Below, piece after piece: positions 1 to 8,998 of a stretch of DNA of 64,000 nucleotides (the stretch's first letter is position 1; every line of letters begins with the position of its first letter). Origin of the DNA: Bacteroidota bacterium (GTDB taxonomy: Bacteria > Bacteroidota > Bacteroidia > AKYH767-A > 2013-40CM-41-45). Both the position numbers and the translations under genes were made by a program. The stretch spans positions 62,001 to 126,000 of the forward strand of contig JADKIH010000009.1 of NCBI GenBank assembly GCA_016721305.1, written 5' to 3'. Under the pieces are notes generated by a model. That model was not told where the DNA came from. It searched no databases and saw only the letters and a program-made list of their open reading frames with translations.

Positions 1-45
1 ATGTTTATTCACTTAGCTCCTATTCCTGTTAAGAAGAAGAAATAA
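1..45 (+). CDS. infC: 3' end of translation initiation factor IF-3 (partial)
   Basis: Only the last 14 codons are present, reading MFIHLAPIPVKKKK and a TAA stop; the gene begins outside the window. The lysine-rich end and the position 27 bp before rpmI fit the conserved infC-rpmI-rplT operon, in which IF-3 binds the 30S subunit and checks initiator tRNA pairing. The call rests mainly on gene order, because the visible tail is too short to identify a domain. Confidence 0.6.
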   Translation: MFIHLAPIPVKKKK

Positions 46-72
46 TTGTAACAAGTATAAATAGTCAAGCTA

Positions 73-267
73 ATGCCTAAAACTAAAACACATTCCGGTG
101 CAAAGAAACGGTTCAAATTAACCGGTACCGGAAAGATTAAAAGGAAACATGCTTACAAGAGCCACATCCTGACAAAGAAGGAAACAAAGCGCAAGCGTAA
201 TCTTACGCATGCAGGTTTGGTTTCAACTGCGGACACGAATCGTGTGGAGCACATGTTAGTTATGTAA
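73..267 (+). CDS. rpmI: 50S ribosomal protein L35
   Basis: This 64-residue, very basic protein starts MPKTKTHSGAKKRFK and has the GTGKIKRKHAYKSHILTKK core typical of L35, a small protein of the large ribosomal subunit. Length and start match the family exactly. It sits between the infC tail and rplT in the usual operon order. There is no Shine-Dalgarno sequence before the ATG, as is normal in Bacteroidota. The gene looks intact. Confidence 0.97.
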   Translation: MPKTKTHSGAKKRFKLTGTGKIKRKHAYKSHILTKKETKRKRNLTHAGLVSTADTNRVEHMLVM

Positions 268-359
268 TCCTAATTAATCCAAAACAACAATCTATTTATT
301 AACCCGGCCACAAGCTCAAGATCCCCTGACGGGACGCTTTCGCCAAAAACCAACAAACA

Positions 360-702
360 ATGCCTCGTTCAGTCAATGCCGTCGCATCCCGTGCACGGAG
401 AAAAAAAATGTTCAAACTCGCCAAAGGTTACTGGGCGCGAGGGAAATGTTCTTACAGTCGCTAAGAACACAGTAGAAAAAGGTCTCGGTTATGCTTACCA
501 TGATCGTCGTACTAAAAAACGTAACTTCCGTTCACTCTGGATTCAACGTATCAATGCCGGTGCTCGTGAGCACGGTCTGAGCTACTCTGAGTTAATGGGT
601 AAAATACACGCAAAGAATCTTGGCCTGAATCGTAAGACTCTCGCTGATCTCGCCATGAATCACCCTGATGCTTTCAAAGCAGTGGTTGATTCGGTGAAAT
701 AA
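360..702 (+). CDS. rplT: 50S ribosomal protein L20 (frameshifted in this sequence)
   Basis: L20 binds 23S rRNA early in large-subunit assembly. The start at 360 reads MPRSVNAVASRARRKK, the canonical N-terminus. After AKGYWARGK (about base 445) the frame is lost and continues one frame over as NVLTVAKNTVEKG, then WIQRINAGAREHGLSYS and the normal C-terminus. The span of 343 nt is two bases short of a 114-codon L20 gene, so a 2-base deletion near 438-447 explains the break. L20 is essential and no second copy is seen, so an assembly or sequencing error is more likely than a broken gene. A later internal ATG (376) is in the wrong frame for the N-terminus. Confidence 0.93.
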
Positions 703-734
703 AGATAACTACGCCATAGTTTTTAGTGAATGAA

Positions 735-765
735 AAGAGGACCGGAAACGGTTCTCTTTTTTTTT
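735..765 (+). terminator. Rho-independent terminator after rplT
   Basis: AAGAGGACC and GGTTCTCTT form a 9-bp stem with one G-U pair around a GGAAAC loop, followed by about nine T residues. It lies 32 bp after the rplT stop and closes the infC-rpmI-rplT operon. Confidence 0.85.
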
Positions 766-840
766 GTCCCCCTCTCACACTCTGACTCCTTGTGACTATA
801 ACAAGCGTGTCACACTTTGCGAAATATTATGTTAAACCCG

Positions 841-905
841 ATTAGCTGATTAGCTGATTAGTTGATTGGCTGATTAGCTGATTAGCTAATCAGCTAATTG
901 ACTAA
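841..905. repeat. Octamer array (ATTAGCTG type)
   Basis: About eight tandem copies of an 8-bp unit, consensus ATTAGCTG, with variants such as ATTAGTTG and ATTGGCTG. The joined form ATTAGCTAAT is its own reverse complement. The array runs into the stop codon (902-904) of the TPR gene on the minus strand. Related arrays lie at 3213-3249, 4858-4930 and 47430-47595. Confidence 0.9.
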
Positions 906-1923
906 TTTGCCAATTGCTGCAAGCGAGCCTTCGCCTCCTTGTAAGTTGGAACAACACCCAAAGCCGCCGTGTAGTCTTTCCGTGCGGAGGCTTTATCGCC
1001 CAGCATTTCATAGCACACTCCCCTGTTGTAAAAAGCTTCAGCGTATTGGTCGTTTGTGCGAATAGCATCGGTATAATTCACTATGGCGTCTTTGTAGTTT
1101 TTGCGCATTACGGAATTGATATATCCCATATTGTAATACGCATCAGAATAGCTGGGATCAATTTTCAAAATAGTTCGATAATCAAGCATTGCCTTGTCGA
1201 CTTCATTGGTGTTCTGCAAAAACAATCCTCGATTATAAAGTGCCTCAGTACTGGAAGGACGAAGCCTCAGGGCATTATTATAATATTGAAGTGCAAGGAA
1301 ACTTCTTCTGACAGAATAAATATTACCCAGCTGAATGTATGCATCGTAATCTTCAGGCTGTAAATCGACAACGGTATTAAAACTGGAAACTGCCAAAGCT
1401 GTATCACCCTTTTCCTTATAGACAAAGCCCTTTAGATAATAGGCTTTCACCAGATGCTTATCGATTTTCAATGCTTCATTTGCATAGAAAATACTTTTCT
1501 GATAACCCTTGATATAGAAGTATAACTCAGATAACTTTAAATATCCTTCCGGATTCTTAGGATCAATCTTCGTGACTCTTTCAAAACAGTCTGAAGCTTT
1601 TCTTATTTGATAAGTCTTAAAACTGATATCGGCGAGCAATAACAAATACGGAACCTTATTCGAATCCAACTGAACAGCTTTAGATGCATCGGAAAATGCA
1701 GAACTCATCACATTACGCTGAACAAAAATCTGAGCTCGCTGGAAATACAAATCAGCTTTTTCAGGATTTGCCTGAATACCGTCGTTCAATTCAGTAAGAT
1801 TGTCTTTGGGGTTGCTTTCTCCGCAGGAACATTTGTTTTGAGAGCGTCTTTCTTTTCGGACCGGTGCAAGAGAAAACCAATCAGGAGGATCGAGAGAATA
1901 TATACCGGGCGGATGAATTTCAT
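902..1923 (-). CDS. Secreted tetratricopeptide repeat protein (frameshift near N-terminus)
   Basis: Most of the protein is consecutive TPR units, for example AEAFYNRGVCYEMLGDKASA and KAYYLKGFVYKEKGDTALA, about nine repeats forming a superhelical protein-binding scaffold. The best start is ATG 1923, giving MKFIRPVYILSILLIGFLL, a signal-peptide-like segment. That frame runs into a stop near 1790, while the TPR frame continues from about 1805. A single-base deletion near the CCCC/AAA run at 1803-1812 reconciles them: the span of 1022 nt is one base short of 341 codons. A TTG start at 1930 would give an N-terminus with no signal peptide and is less likely. Partner and pathway are unknown. A hairpin separates it from recA upstream. 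Confidence 0.8.
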
Positions 1924-1944
1924 GCCGCAAAAATAGTAAAAAGG

Positions 1945-1995
1945 AATTCTTAGCACCTAAGTGTTCTCATATTAAACACTTAGGCGCTAAGAATT
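1945..1995 (-). terminator. Long hairpin between recA and the TPR gene, probable recA terminator
   Basis: Two 19-base arms, AATTCTTAGCACCTAAGTG and CACTTAGGCGCTAAGAATT, pair with a single mismatch around a 13-base loop. Read on the minus strand, the stem is followed by CCTTTTTACTATTTTTG. It lies just after the recA stop and 22 bp before the TPR gene start, so it probably ends recA transcripts. A regulatory role for the TPR gene is possible but unsupported. Confidence 0.65.
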
Positions 1996-2000
1996 TATAA

Positions 2001-3026
2001 TTATTCGGCTGCTGCAGAAGCTTCCAGCATCGTAGCGCGAATCTGTGATTCCAATTCTTCAGCCAACTCAGGATTGTCGAGCAATAGCTGTTTAACGGCA
2101 TCACGGCCTTGTCCAAGCTTCGTTTCATTGTAGCTGAACCATGAGCCTGATTTCTTAATCACGCCTTTATCCACGCCCAAATCAACGATCTCGCCGACTT
2201 TGCTGATTCCTTCTCCATACATGATGTCGAATTCAGCCAGACGGAATGGAGGAGCCACTTTGTTCTTCACCACTTTTACTTTCGTACGGTTACCCACAAC
2301 GTTTTCGCCATCTTTTAACTGACCGATACGACGGATATCCAAACGAACGGAAGCATAAAACTTCAATGCATTACCACCTGTCGTTGTTTCAGGATTACCG
2401 AACATCACACCAATCTTCTCACGAAGCTGGTTGATGAAGATGCAACAACAGCCGGTACGACTGATCGTAGCAGTAAGCTTACGAAGTGCTTGCGACATCA
2501 AACGAGCCTGAAGACCCATTTTACTTTCGCCCATCTCACCTTCGATTTCCGCTTTTGGCGTTAAAGCCGCAACGGAGTCGATAACGATAATATCAATTGC
2601 ACCTGAACGAATCAGGTTTTCTGTAATTTCCAATGCCTGCTCACCGTTGTCAGGTTGTGACATCAACAGATTCTCAATGTCTACTCCTAATTTCTGTGCG
2701 TAGAAACGATCGAACGCATGCTCAGCATCGATGAAAGCAGCGATACCGCCATTCTTCTGAACATTCGCAATGGCATGAATCGCCAACGTCGTCTTACCTG
2801 ATGATTCCGGTCCGTAGATCTCAATCACACGTCCTTTCGGAAATCCACCAATTCCCAGGGCCATATCTAAAGTAATAGAGCCGGTCGAAATCGCTTCTAC
2901 CTGTTCTACTGCTTCATCGCCCATTTTCATAATCGTACCTTTTCCGTACGCTTTTTCGATTTTGTCAATCGTCAATTGCAGCGCTTTCAACTTCTCTTTC
3001 GCTGACTCTTTTGCTTCTGTTGCCAT
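2001..3026 (-). CDS. recA: Recombinase RecA
   Basis: A 341-residue ATPase that forms filaments on single-stranded DNA, drives homologous strand exchange and, in many bacteria, triggers LexA self-cleavage. Walker A is GPESSGKT (residues 72-79), Walker B lies in IDIIVIDSVAAL, and the L1/L2 DNA-binding region contains GEMGESKMGLQARLMSQALRK and FINQLREKIGVMFGNPETT. Length and domain order are normal and the frame is intact. The C-terminus ends ASAAAE, without the very long acidic tail of some proteins. The upstream 290 bp are AT-rich; I found no sequence I can defend as an SOS box. Confidence 0.98.
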   Translation of the reverse strand: MATEAKESAKEKLKALQLTIDKIEKAYGKGTIMKMGDEAVEQVEAISTGSITLDMALGIGGFPKGRVIEIYGPESSGKTTLAIHAIANVQKNGGIAAFIDAEHAFDRFYAQKLGVDIENLLMSQPDNGEQALEITENLIRSGAIDIIVIDSVAALTPKAEIEGEMGESKMGLQARLMSQALRKLTATISRTGCCCIFINQLREKIGVMFGNPETTTGGNALKFYASVRLDIRRIGQLKDGENVVGNRTKVKVVKNKVAPPFRLAEFDIMYGEGISKVGEIVDLGVDKGVIKKSGSWFSYNETKLGQGRDAVKQLLLDNPELAEELESQIRATMLEASAAAE

Positions 3027-3212
3027 AGTTTTTTAAGCGTTTATTTTTTTGTTTTTATTCAATGATTGCAATACGACCATAAGGTGTATATACAAATGTG
3101 CTAAAACTTTTGATTCATGCTACCTTTGTTCGTAAATTTTTTAACAAAAAGGACTTAATAAAAGATGAATGATTGTGTTGTAGTCATTTTTGGGCTGTTT
3201 TTCCTACTCATA

Positions 3213-3249
3213 AATTAGCTAATTAGCCAATTAGCTAATTAGCTAATTC
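3213..3249. repeat. Octamer array (TTAGCTAA type)
   Basis: Four to five copies of the same 8-bp palindromic unit as at 841, here between divergent recA and the subtilase-like gene. It lies about 40 bp before the promoter-like box of the latter. Confidence 0.85.
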
Positions 3250-3287
3250 TCCCGCATAAAAGAAATTACTTCCTATATTCGCTACAC

Positions 3288-3295
3288 TACCTTTG
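3288..3295 (+). promoter_or_regulatory. Bacteroidota-type -7 box for the subtilase-like gene
   Basis: TACCTTTG followed by CACCG matches the TAnnTTTG -7 consensus of the Bacteroidota primary sigma factor. It sits 27 bp before the ATG at 3323. The -33 region (TTAC near 3266) is weak. Confidence 0.55.
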
Positions 3296-3322
3296 CACCG
3301 AAAACTAAACCTAAACTATCAT

Positions 3323-4856
3323 ATGAAAAAAACACCTCTACTCCTCTTGTTGGTTGTGTTGCTGTTCTCTTGTAATCCAAACGACAGCTCCATTAATCCG
3401 CAAAACACTTCTTCCGGCGATGTGCTGGTAAAGAAGGCTAAAACTCTTGCTCTGCCTGAGGGCGATGCTTATTCGGCTGATCAAATGAGCAAAATGACAA
3501 TTGACCTCATTCAGAAAGAAGGCGACTTCAAATGGGAAAATCAGGATCTGAAAATGGTATGGTCGGCCGCGAAAGTAACCGGATTGGTTGCCGTGGGTTA
3601 TCAGCCTGCAGGGTTTCAGAATATTGATCAGAACATTTCTAAGATCAATATCCACACTCCCGAATGGATCGCTGTGCATGATGCGCTGATTGAATTAGTA
3701 ATTGCTGATATGAGCAAGGCTCTCGATCGCCAAGTTTCACGCGAAGAAGTTATTTCGGAAGATCACAACACGTTGCCGATTCTTGTTTTCAAAACGAGCG
3801 ATCGTCAGACTATTACCGACTTAGTCAATTTGCAAAATGTTCGCTATGCTGACCCATACGGCTATTATCCGATCAGTACGAACTCTTCATCCGGTTGCGG
3901 AGGCTCTACTTACGCTTTGAATTCTGCCGATTATACTTCGATTACTCGGGTTGCAAGCAATCGTGGAACTACAACAATGTGAATATTCCTACTGCTTGGA
4001 ATTCTGCGCGTGGCCGCAATATAAAGGTAGGTGTAATTGACGCGGGTATCAGCAGTACACAAACTATGCTGAATGGTCAGTTTAATAATGGCGCCTCAAA
4101 TGTCGGTCGTACAATTACTACGGGTTACACTTATGGATCCAGCGCTTTCACAACATGCGCTCACGGAACATCGATGAGTGGCCTGGCAGTTGGTCCTCGT
4201 AATAATGCAGGTCTTTCAACCGGTGTTGCTTACGAGTCCAATCTTTATTTTATTCGTGCATGCAATGATGTAGTGCTCGATGAATCTGCCGAAATTTCAG
4301 GAGTACGCGATGCACTGATCCTTATGGGCAACACCACCGACTTGAAAGTTATCAGTATGTCGGTTGGAACGCCATTTTCAAGCAATGTTTTAAAGATGGA
4401 GTGAATTACGCAAATGGAAAAGGCAAGTTGATTTTTGCAGCTGCCGGAACTTCCTTCAGCTGGACTAGCTGGTGGGGTGTAATCTATCCCGCAGCTTATA
4501 GTGCTTGTGTTGCCGTTACCGGTGTTAAAGAAAGCGGAAGTACCTGCTACGACTGTCATGATGGTCGTGAAGTAAAATTCACCATTCCGATGGAACGTAA
4601 TTCAAACTCGAACCGCACTTCTGTATCACTTCCTGTTAACGGAACAACTCCGACATATGTTGGCGGCTCTTCATGTGCTACGGCCATTACAGCCGGTATT
4701 GCAGCCTTAGTATGGTCTGTGAATCCAAATCTGACCGCTACACAAGTGTACAGCTGCATGAAAAGTACGTCACAGTATTATCCGACTCTCACAAGTACTC
4801 ACGGCTACGGAAATCCGAATGCAGGTGCGGCTTGTGCGATGGCGGCTACTTTGTAG
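3323..4856 (+). CDS. Subtilisin-like (S8) serine protease lipoprotein (two frameshifts)
   Basis: Start MKKTPLLLLLVVLLFSC gives a signal peptide with lipobox LFSC, so the product should be an exported lipoprotein. An N-terminal propeptide-like region of about 200 residues is followed by the S8 domain: catalytic Asp in VGVIDAGIS, His in CAHGTSMSGLA and Ser in GGSSCATAITAGIAAL. The coding frame changes twice, near 3946-3950 (beside CGGG) and near 4388-4394 (TTTTAAA), and the three pieces align end to end as one S8 protein. The oxyanion-hole position, usually Asn in an AAGN motif, reads AAAGTS here. No T9SS C-terminal domain is visible. Substrate unknown. Confidence 0.87.
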
Positions 4857-4857
4857 T

Positions 4858-4930
4858 AGATTAGCTGATTAGCAATTTCGCAAAGCAGTATATAAAACTA
4901 GCTAATTAGCTCATCAGCTAATTAGCTAAT
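4858..4930. repeat. Octamer arrays filling the convergent gap
   Basis: ATTAGCTG-type units lie directly after the subtilase stop, and four TAGCTAAT units lead into the stop codon of the TonB-dependent receptor (4926-4928). About 25 bp of unrelated sequence separates the two sets. Both convergent genes therefore end in repeat sequence. Confidence 0.85.
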
Positions 4931-7424
4931 TTTTTTGCTTAAAAGTCAAACGAATCCCCCCCGTCTCCTGCATCGCCGGTCTCGCATTTTTGCGGTTGCG
5001 GAAGAGATTGCTTTCGGAGTTGCCGATTTTATAGGTGAAGTTAAGCATGGCCACTCGCGATTCGCGCGAACGCCAGCCGGTCATTGAATAATATTCACCT
5101 GTGTTAAGCATTTGGAACTTTCTTGTTTTGAAAATATCGGACACATTCAAACTCAATGATCCTTTTCCATTCCAGAAATCTTGTTTTAGTCCGGTATCTA
5201 CTCCACTCATTCCTTTTATCTGTCCATTCACTGTCGTCATCGGTGCCATATAATTTCCGGTGATTTGCAAATTGGTGTTTTTCCCTAAACGAATTCCTGC
5301 ATTCAATCGTGCCGACCATTGCGTCGAATTAGTCTGGTATTCCGAATTTACATTCGTACCGTTAATTTTGTTTTGATACAAATTGAAACTGGCCATTATC
5401 GAACCGGCCTTCTCAAACGAGTAACGGATTATCGCTTCAACACCTGTGTTTTCGGCCGAAGAATAATTAAGAGTTGTCATTGTGCTGATTTCCGGTTGAA
5501 GTATTTACTGTACGGTTACGGCTAATCATATCGTCGGTATGACGGTAATAAACTATTGTAGTAACTGTCAGCGATTTCATATACCGCGAATACGCAAGCT
5601 CCAACGAATTAATATACTCCGGCTTAAGAAATGGGTTTCCTTTCCGAATACTCAACGAATCGGACAAATCAACAAATGGATTTAATGCACGCGACTCCGG
5701 GCGATTCACTCGACGGGAATAACTAATTTGCAATTCGTTCTTCGGGTTTGCCGTGTACTTTAAAAATGCACTTGGGAAAAACGACAGGTAATCATTGCGA
5801 TATTTCTGCCCCATGGTTTTAGAATCGATAAGCGAAAATGTTTGCTCGGCACGGATTCCGGCATTATAATCGAACTTTTTTAACTTACCGGTATACATGG
5901 CATAGACTGAAGCGATTTGCTCATTGTAAAGGAATTGGTCGGATCTTTCGGTATTGAATTCGTAAACGCCTGTTGTTGGATTCCAATCTGAATAATTCAA
6001 GTTATTGGAAAGGTAACGTTCGGTGCCTTTCACTCCCGCCTCCAGTTTCCCTCCTCCTTTTACAGGTTGTACTAAATCGGCCTGAGCATTTCCATTTTTA
6101 TATGTATTAGTATTTGGATTTATCTGATAAGGCAATCCGCCAAAATCATAAAGACTACTGTAATATTCGTTTTCATCGTCACGATCATTTGAAGAAAAGG
6201 AAAGATTGCCTGTAATATATCTTTCAGATTTTTCGAATGTCTTCTTGTAATCTGCATTCAGATCGTAGGTTAAATTCTTGGAATCTTCGGTATTGTCGCG
6301 GTAAAAATTACTGAAGCTAACCAGATCCGGATAATAGAAATTGTACTGAATTTGCTCCGGATGCGTTTCCATACGAGATGTAACGGAAGCACTCACACCA
6401 AGTGTATTAAACTTGTTGATATAAAATCAGAACCAATCTTTCCGGTATGGACATCCGACTTATTCGTCCCTGCCATTGAAGTATGATAATAATACGGCAA
6501 CTGCGAAGGGAAGAAATTGTACTGTGTATTCTCGCCTGTTATGCTTCTTGACTCATGACGGAATACATAATTAAAGTAGATATTGGTACGGGGTGTTCTG
6601 TTATTTCCACCGATGGAGAGATTGTATTTATCGTTCGTACCGGCGCCTACGGAGATGTTTCCGTTCATGCCTTTCATCTTTTCTTTCTTCGTCTTGATAT
6701 TAATGATACCCGACATACCGCTTGCGTCATATTTCGCAGAAGGATTTGTAATCACTTCGATCTGCTCAACAGCACCGGCAGGAATCTGCTGCAATACGGC
6801 ACGACGATCACCGCCTAATACGCCTGAAGGTTTTCCGTCGATTAAGATGGTGACGTTTTCATTTCCACGCAGACTGACCTTTCCATCAATATCGACTGTG
6901 ACGGAAGGAATATTTTGCAAAACTTCAGTTACTGTACCTCCTGTATTGACAATGTTCTTATCCAGATTATAAATTTTGCGATCAATAGAATTGATCATCT
7001 CTGATTTTTCACCCGTAACTGTGACCGTTTTTAAGCTAGTCGAAGAAGATTTCAACTTGATCATTCCGGCGTCTACTTCAAGACTCTGTGGATTGATCGT
7101 TATCACTTCCGAAAAGGCAGCCGTGTAACCGATAAACGACACTTTCAGTATTACTTTTCCCATCGGAACTTCGTCGACGATGAAATTGCCTTTCTCATTC
7201 GTCTGAACTCCACCGACCAATGACGAATCGCGCACCATCAATACAGCTACGGAAGCAAAGCTTACCGGTTGATTGGTCTCTGCATCTCTGATACTTCCGA
7301 AAATCTTTCCGGGCTTCGGCATTCCTTTGCCGCCATCAGGTCTTTGTCCTCGTGTTCCTCCTGTTTGCTGGGCTGTCGCAGATACAGCTATTAAAAGCAG
7401 CAATGCAATAAATGATATTCTCAT
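4926..7424 (-). CDS. TonB-dependent outer-membrane beta-barrel protein (two frameshifts)
   Basis: Signal peptide MRISFIALLLLIAVSATAQ, then a Gly/Arg/Pro-rich linker, a CarboxypepD-like beta-sandwich (about residues 38-110), a TonB plug (VLQNIPSVTVDIDGKVSLRG, then DASGMSGIINIKT) and a long beta-barrel ending in LTFKQKN. This matches the outer-membrane-protein beta-barrel family common in Bacteroidota, which imports unknown ligands using TonB energy. The barrel is split near 6423-6426, where restoring one T to a T4 run rejoins the frames, and again near 5478-5486. The restored protein is about 832 residues. No SusD-like partner is adjacent, so I infer no substrate. Confidence 0.87.
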
Positions 7425-7610
7425 CGGTGTAAAATCTAGATTACAAATGTAGAAATTGTTGACGAAGAATGGCCTAAAATTGGATTATGCTTACCTAAAG
7501 ATGTGTTCATAATCGGGCCTCCCCGGCAGGATAAAATCGAAGGATTCCGTATACAAGCGGATGAAATATTGCGTCAGAATGGCTTATCTTCGTGGCAAAT
7601 CTGATTGCTC

Positions 7611-8914
7611 ATGATTCCTCTAGCCGAGCGAATGCGACCTGCTGATCTCGACCACTATATCGGTCAGACTCACTTAGTTGGACCCGATGCCATCCTTCGT
7701 AAATCAATTGCACGGAACATAATTCCGTCTATTATTTTTTGGGGACCACCCGGAGTCGGGAAAACAACGCTGGCAGGAATTATCGCCAAAGAACTCAAGC
7801 GTCCATTCTATGTTTTAAGCGCAGTAAGTTCGGGAGTGAAAGATGTACGGGAAGTCATCGATAAAGCTCAACGATACCAGCACGAATTAAAAGTTGTTCA
7901 GGGAAGTCCTGTTTTGTTCATCGATGAAATTCATCGTTTCAGCAAATCACAACAGGATTCTCTTTTGAATGCTGTTGAAAAGGGAATAGTGACTTTGATC
8001 GGAGCCACAACGGAAAACCCTTCATTCGAAGTTATCTCTCCACTCCTCTCCCGTTGCCAGGTTTATGTGCTCAAAGAATTAAGCAAGCAGGATCTGATTC
8101 GCATTGTTGAACAAGCCATTCATCAGGACGCTGAATTAAAGAGACGAAAAATTACTCTCGAAGAAAGTGAAGCGCTCCTTCGACTTTCAGGCGGAGATGC
8201 GAGGAAGCTTTTAAATCTTCTGGAACTGGTTGTAAATTCTGTTCCTGCCGATGCCGATCTCAACATCACGAATGAATTGGTGCAGTCGATCATTCAGGAA
8301 AAAATTGCCATCTACGATAAAAACGGAGAAAAGCACTACGACATTATTTCTGCTTTCATAAAGTCGATGAGAGAAGCGATCCGAATGCGGCGATTTACTA
8401 CTTGGCACGAATGATTCGTGGCGGTGAAGATGCACTTTTCATAGCACGTCGTATGGTAATCTTTGCCGCTGAAGATATCGGCAATGCCAACCCAACGGCT
8501 TTGGTTATTGCAAATACCTGTTTCGAAGCGTGTCATAAAATCGGTTATCCGGAATGTCGGATCATACTTTCACAAGCTGTCACCTATCTTGCCTCTTCTC
8601 CGAAGAGCAATGCCTCTTACATGGCGATCGATGCGGCTTTAGCGAAAGTTGATGAGACAGGCGACTTGTCGGTTCCTCTTCACATCCGTAATGCTCCTAC
8701 CAAATTGATGAAAGAGCTTGGCTATGGTGCCGGCTACGCTTATGATCATTCCCGCGAAGGTAATTTCGCAGGACAAGAATTTCTTCCTTCAGAAATCAGC
8801 GGAACTACTTTCTACGCCCCCGGGAAAAATGCCCGTGAGCATGAGATCAGAAGTTTTTTGAAAGCGCTTTGGGGAGAAATATGGCTATTGAGGAATTATG
8901 AATGTATAATTTAG
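7611..8914 (+). CDS. rarA: Replication-associated recombination protein A, AAA+ ATPase (frameshifted)
   Basis: RarA/MgsA acts at stalled replication forks, with homology to clamp loaders. Visible motifs are Walker A GPPGVGKTT, Walker B LFIDEIHRF, sensor-1 GATTENPSFEV and SRC in LLSRCQVYVL; the C-terminal tetramerisation half begins GSDPNAAIYYLARM. The frame breaks at 8371-8373, where one missing G (AGAGAAGC for AGAGGAAGC) restores the family motif. With it the protein is 434 residues, the usual size. ATG 7611 is chosen because MIPLAERMRP is the standard N-terminus; an upstream TTG at 7605 is unlikely. A -7-like TATCTTCG lies 18 bp upstream. Confidence 0.93.
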
Positions 8915-8998
8915 AATTCAGAATTATGAATTCCTGCTTTCTCAATTTTTAGCCCGGTTTCTAATTTTAAATTCTAAATTAAAAATTCTAAATTATTT
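8914..8998. repeat. AT-rich heptamer arrays (GAATTCA / AAATTCT type) in a convergent gap
   Basis: After the rarA stop come units like GAATTCA, GAATTAT and GAATTCC with a 7-bp period. Before the tamB stop there are two copies of AAATTCTAAATTA. The two sides are roughly inverted relative to each other, with about 20 bp of unique sequence between. Confidence 0.75.

Noticed and set aside
360..702. Programmed ribosomal frameshifting as explanation for split genes
   Set aside because: No slippery heptamer with downstream structure is shared among the sites; most are single-base losses, many in short homopolymers, in unrelated genes.
914..1363. Plus-strand open frame opposite the TPR gene
   Set aside because: It is a shadow of the TPR coding sequence, with no signal, domain or ribosome-binding support.
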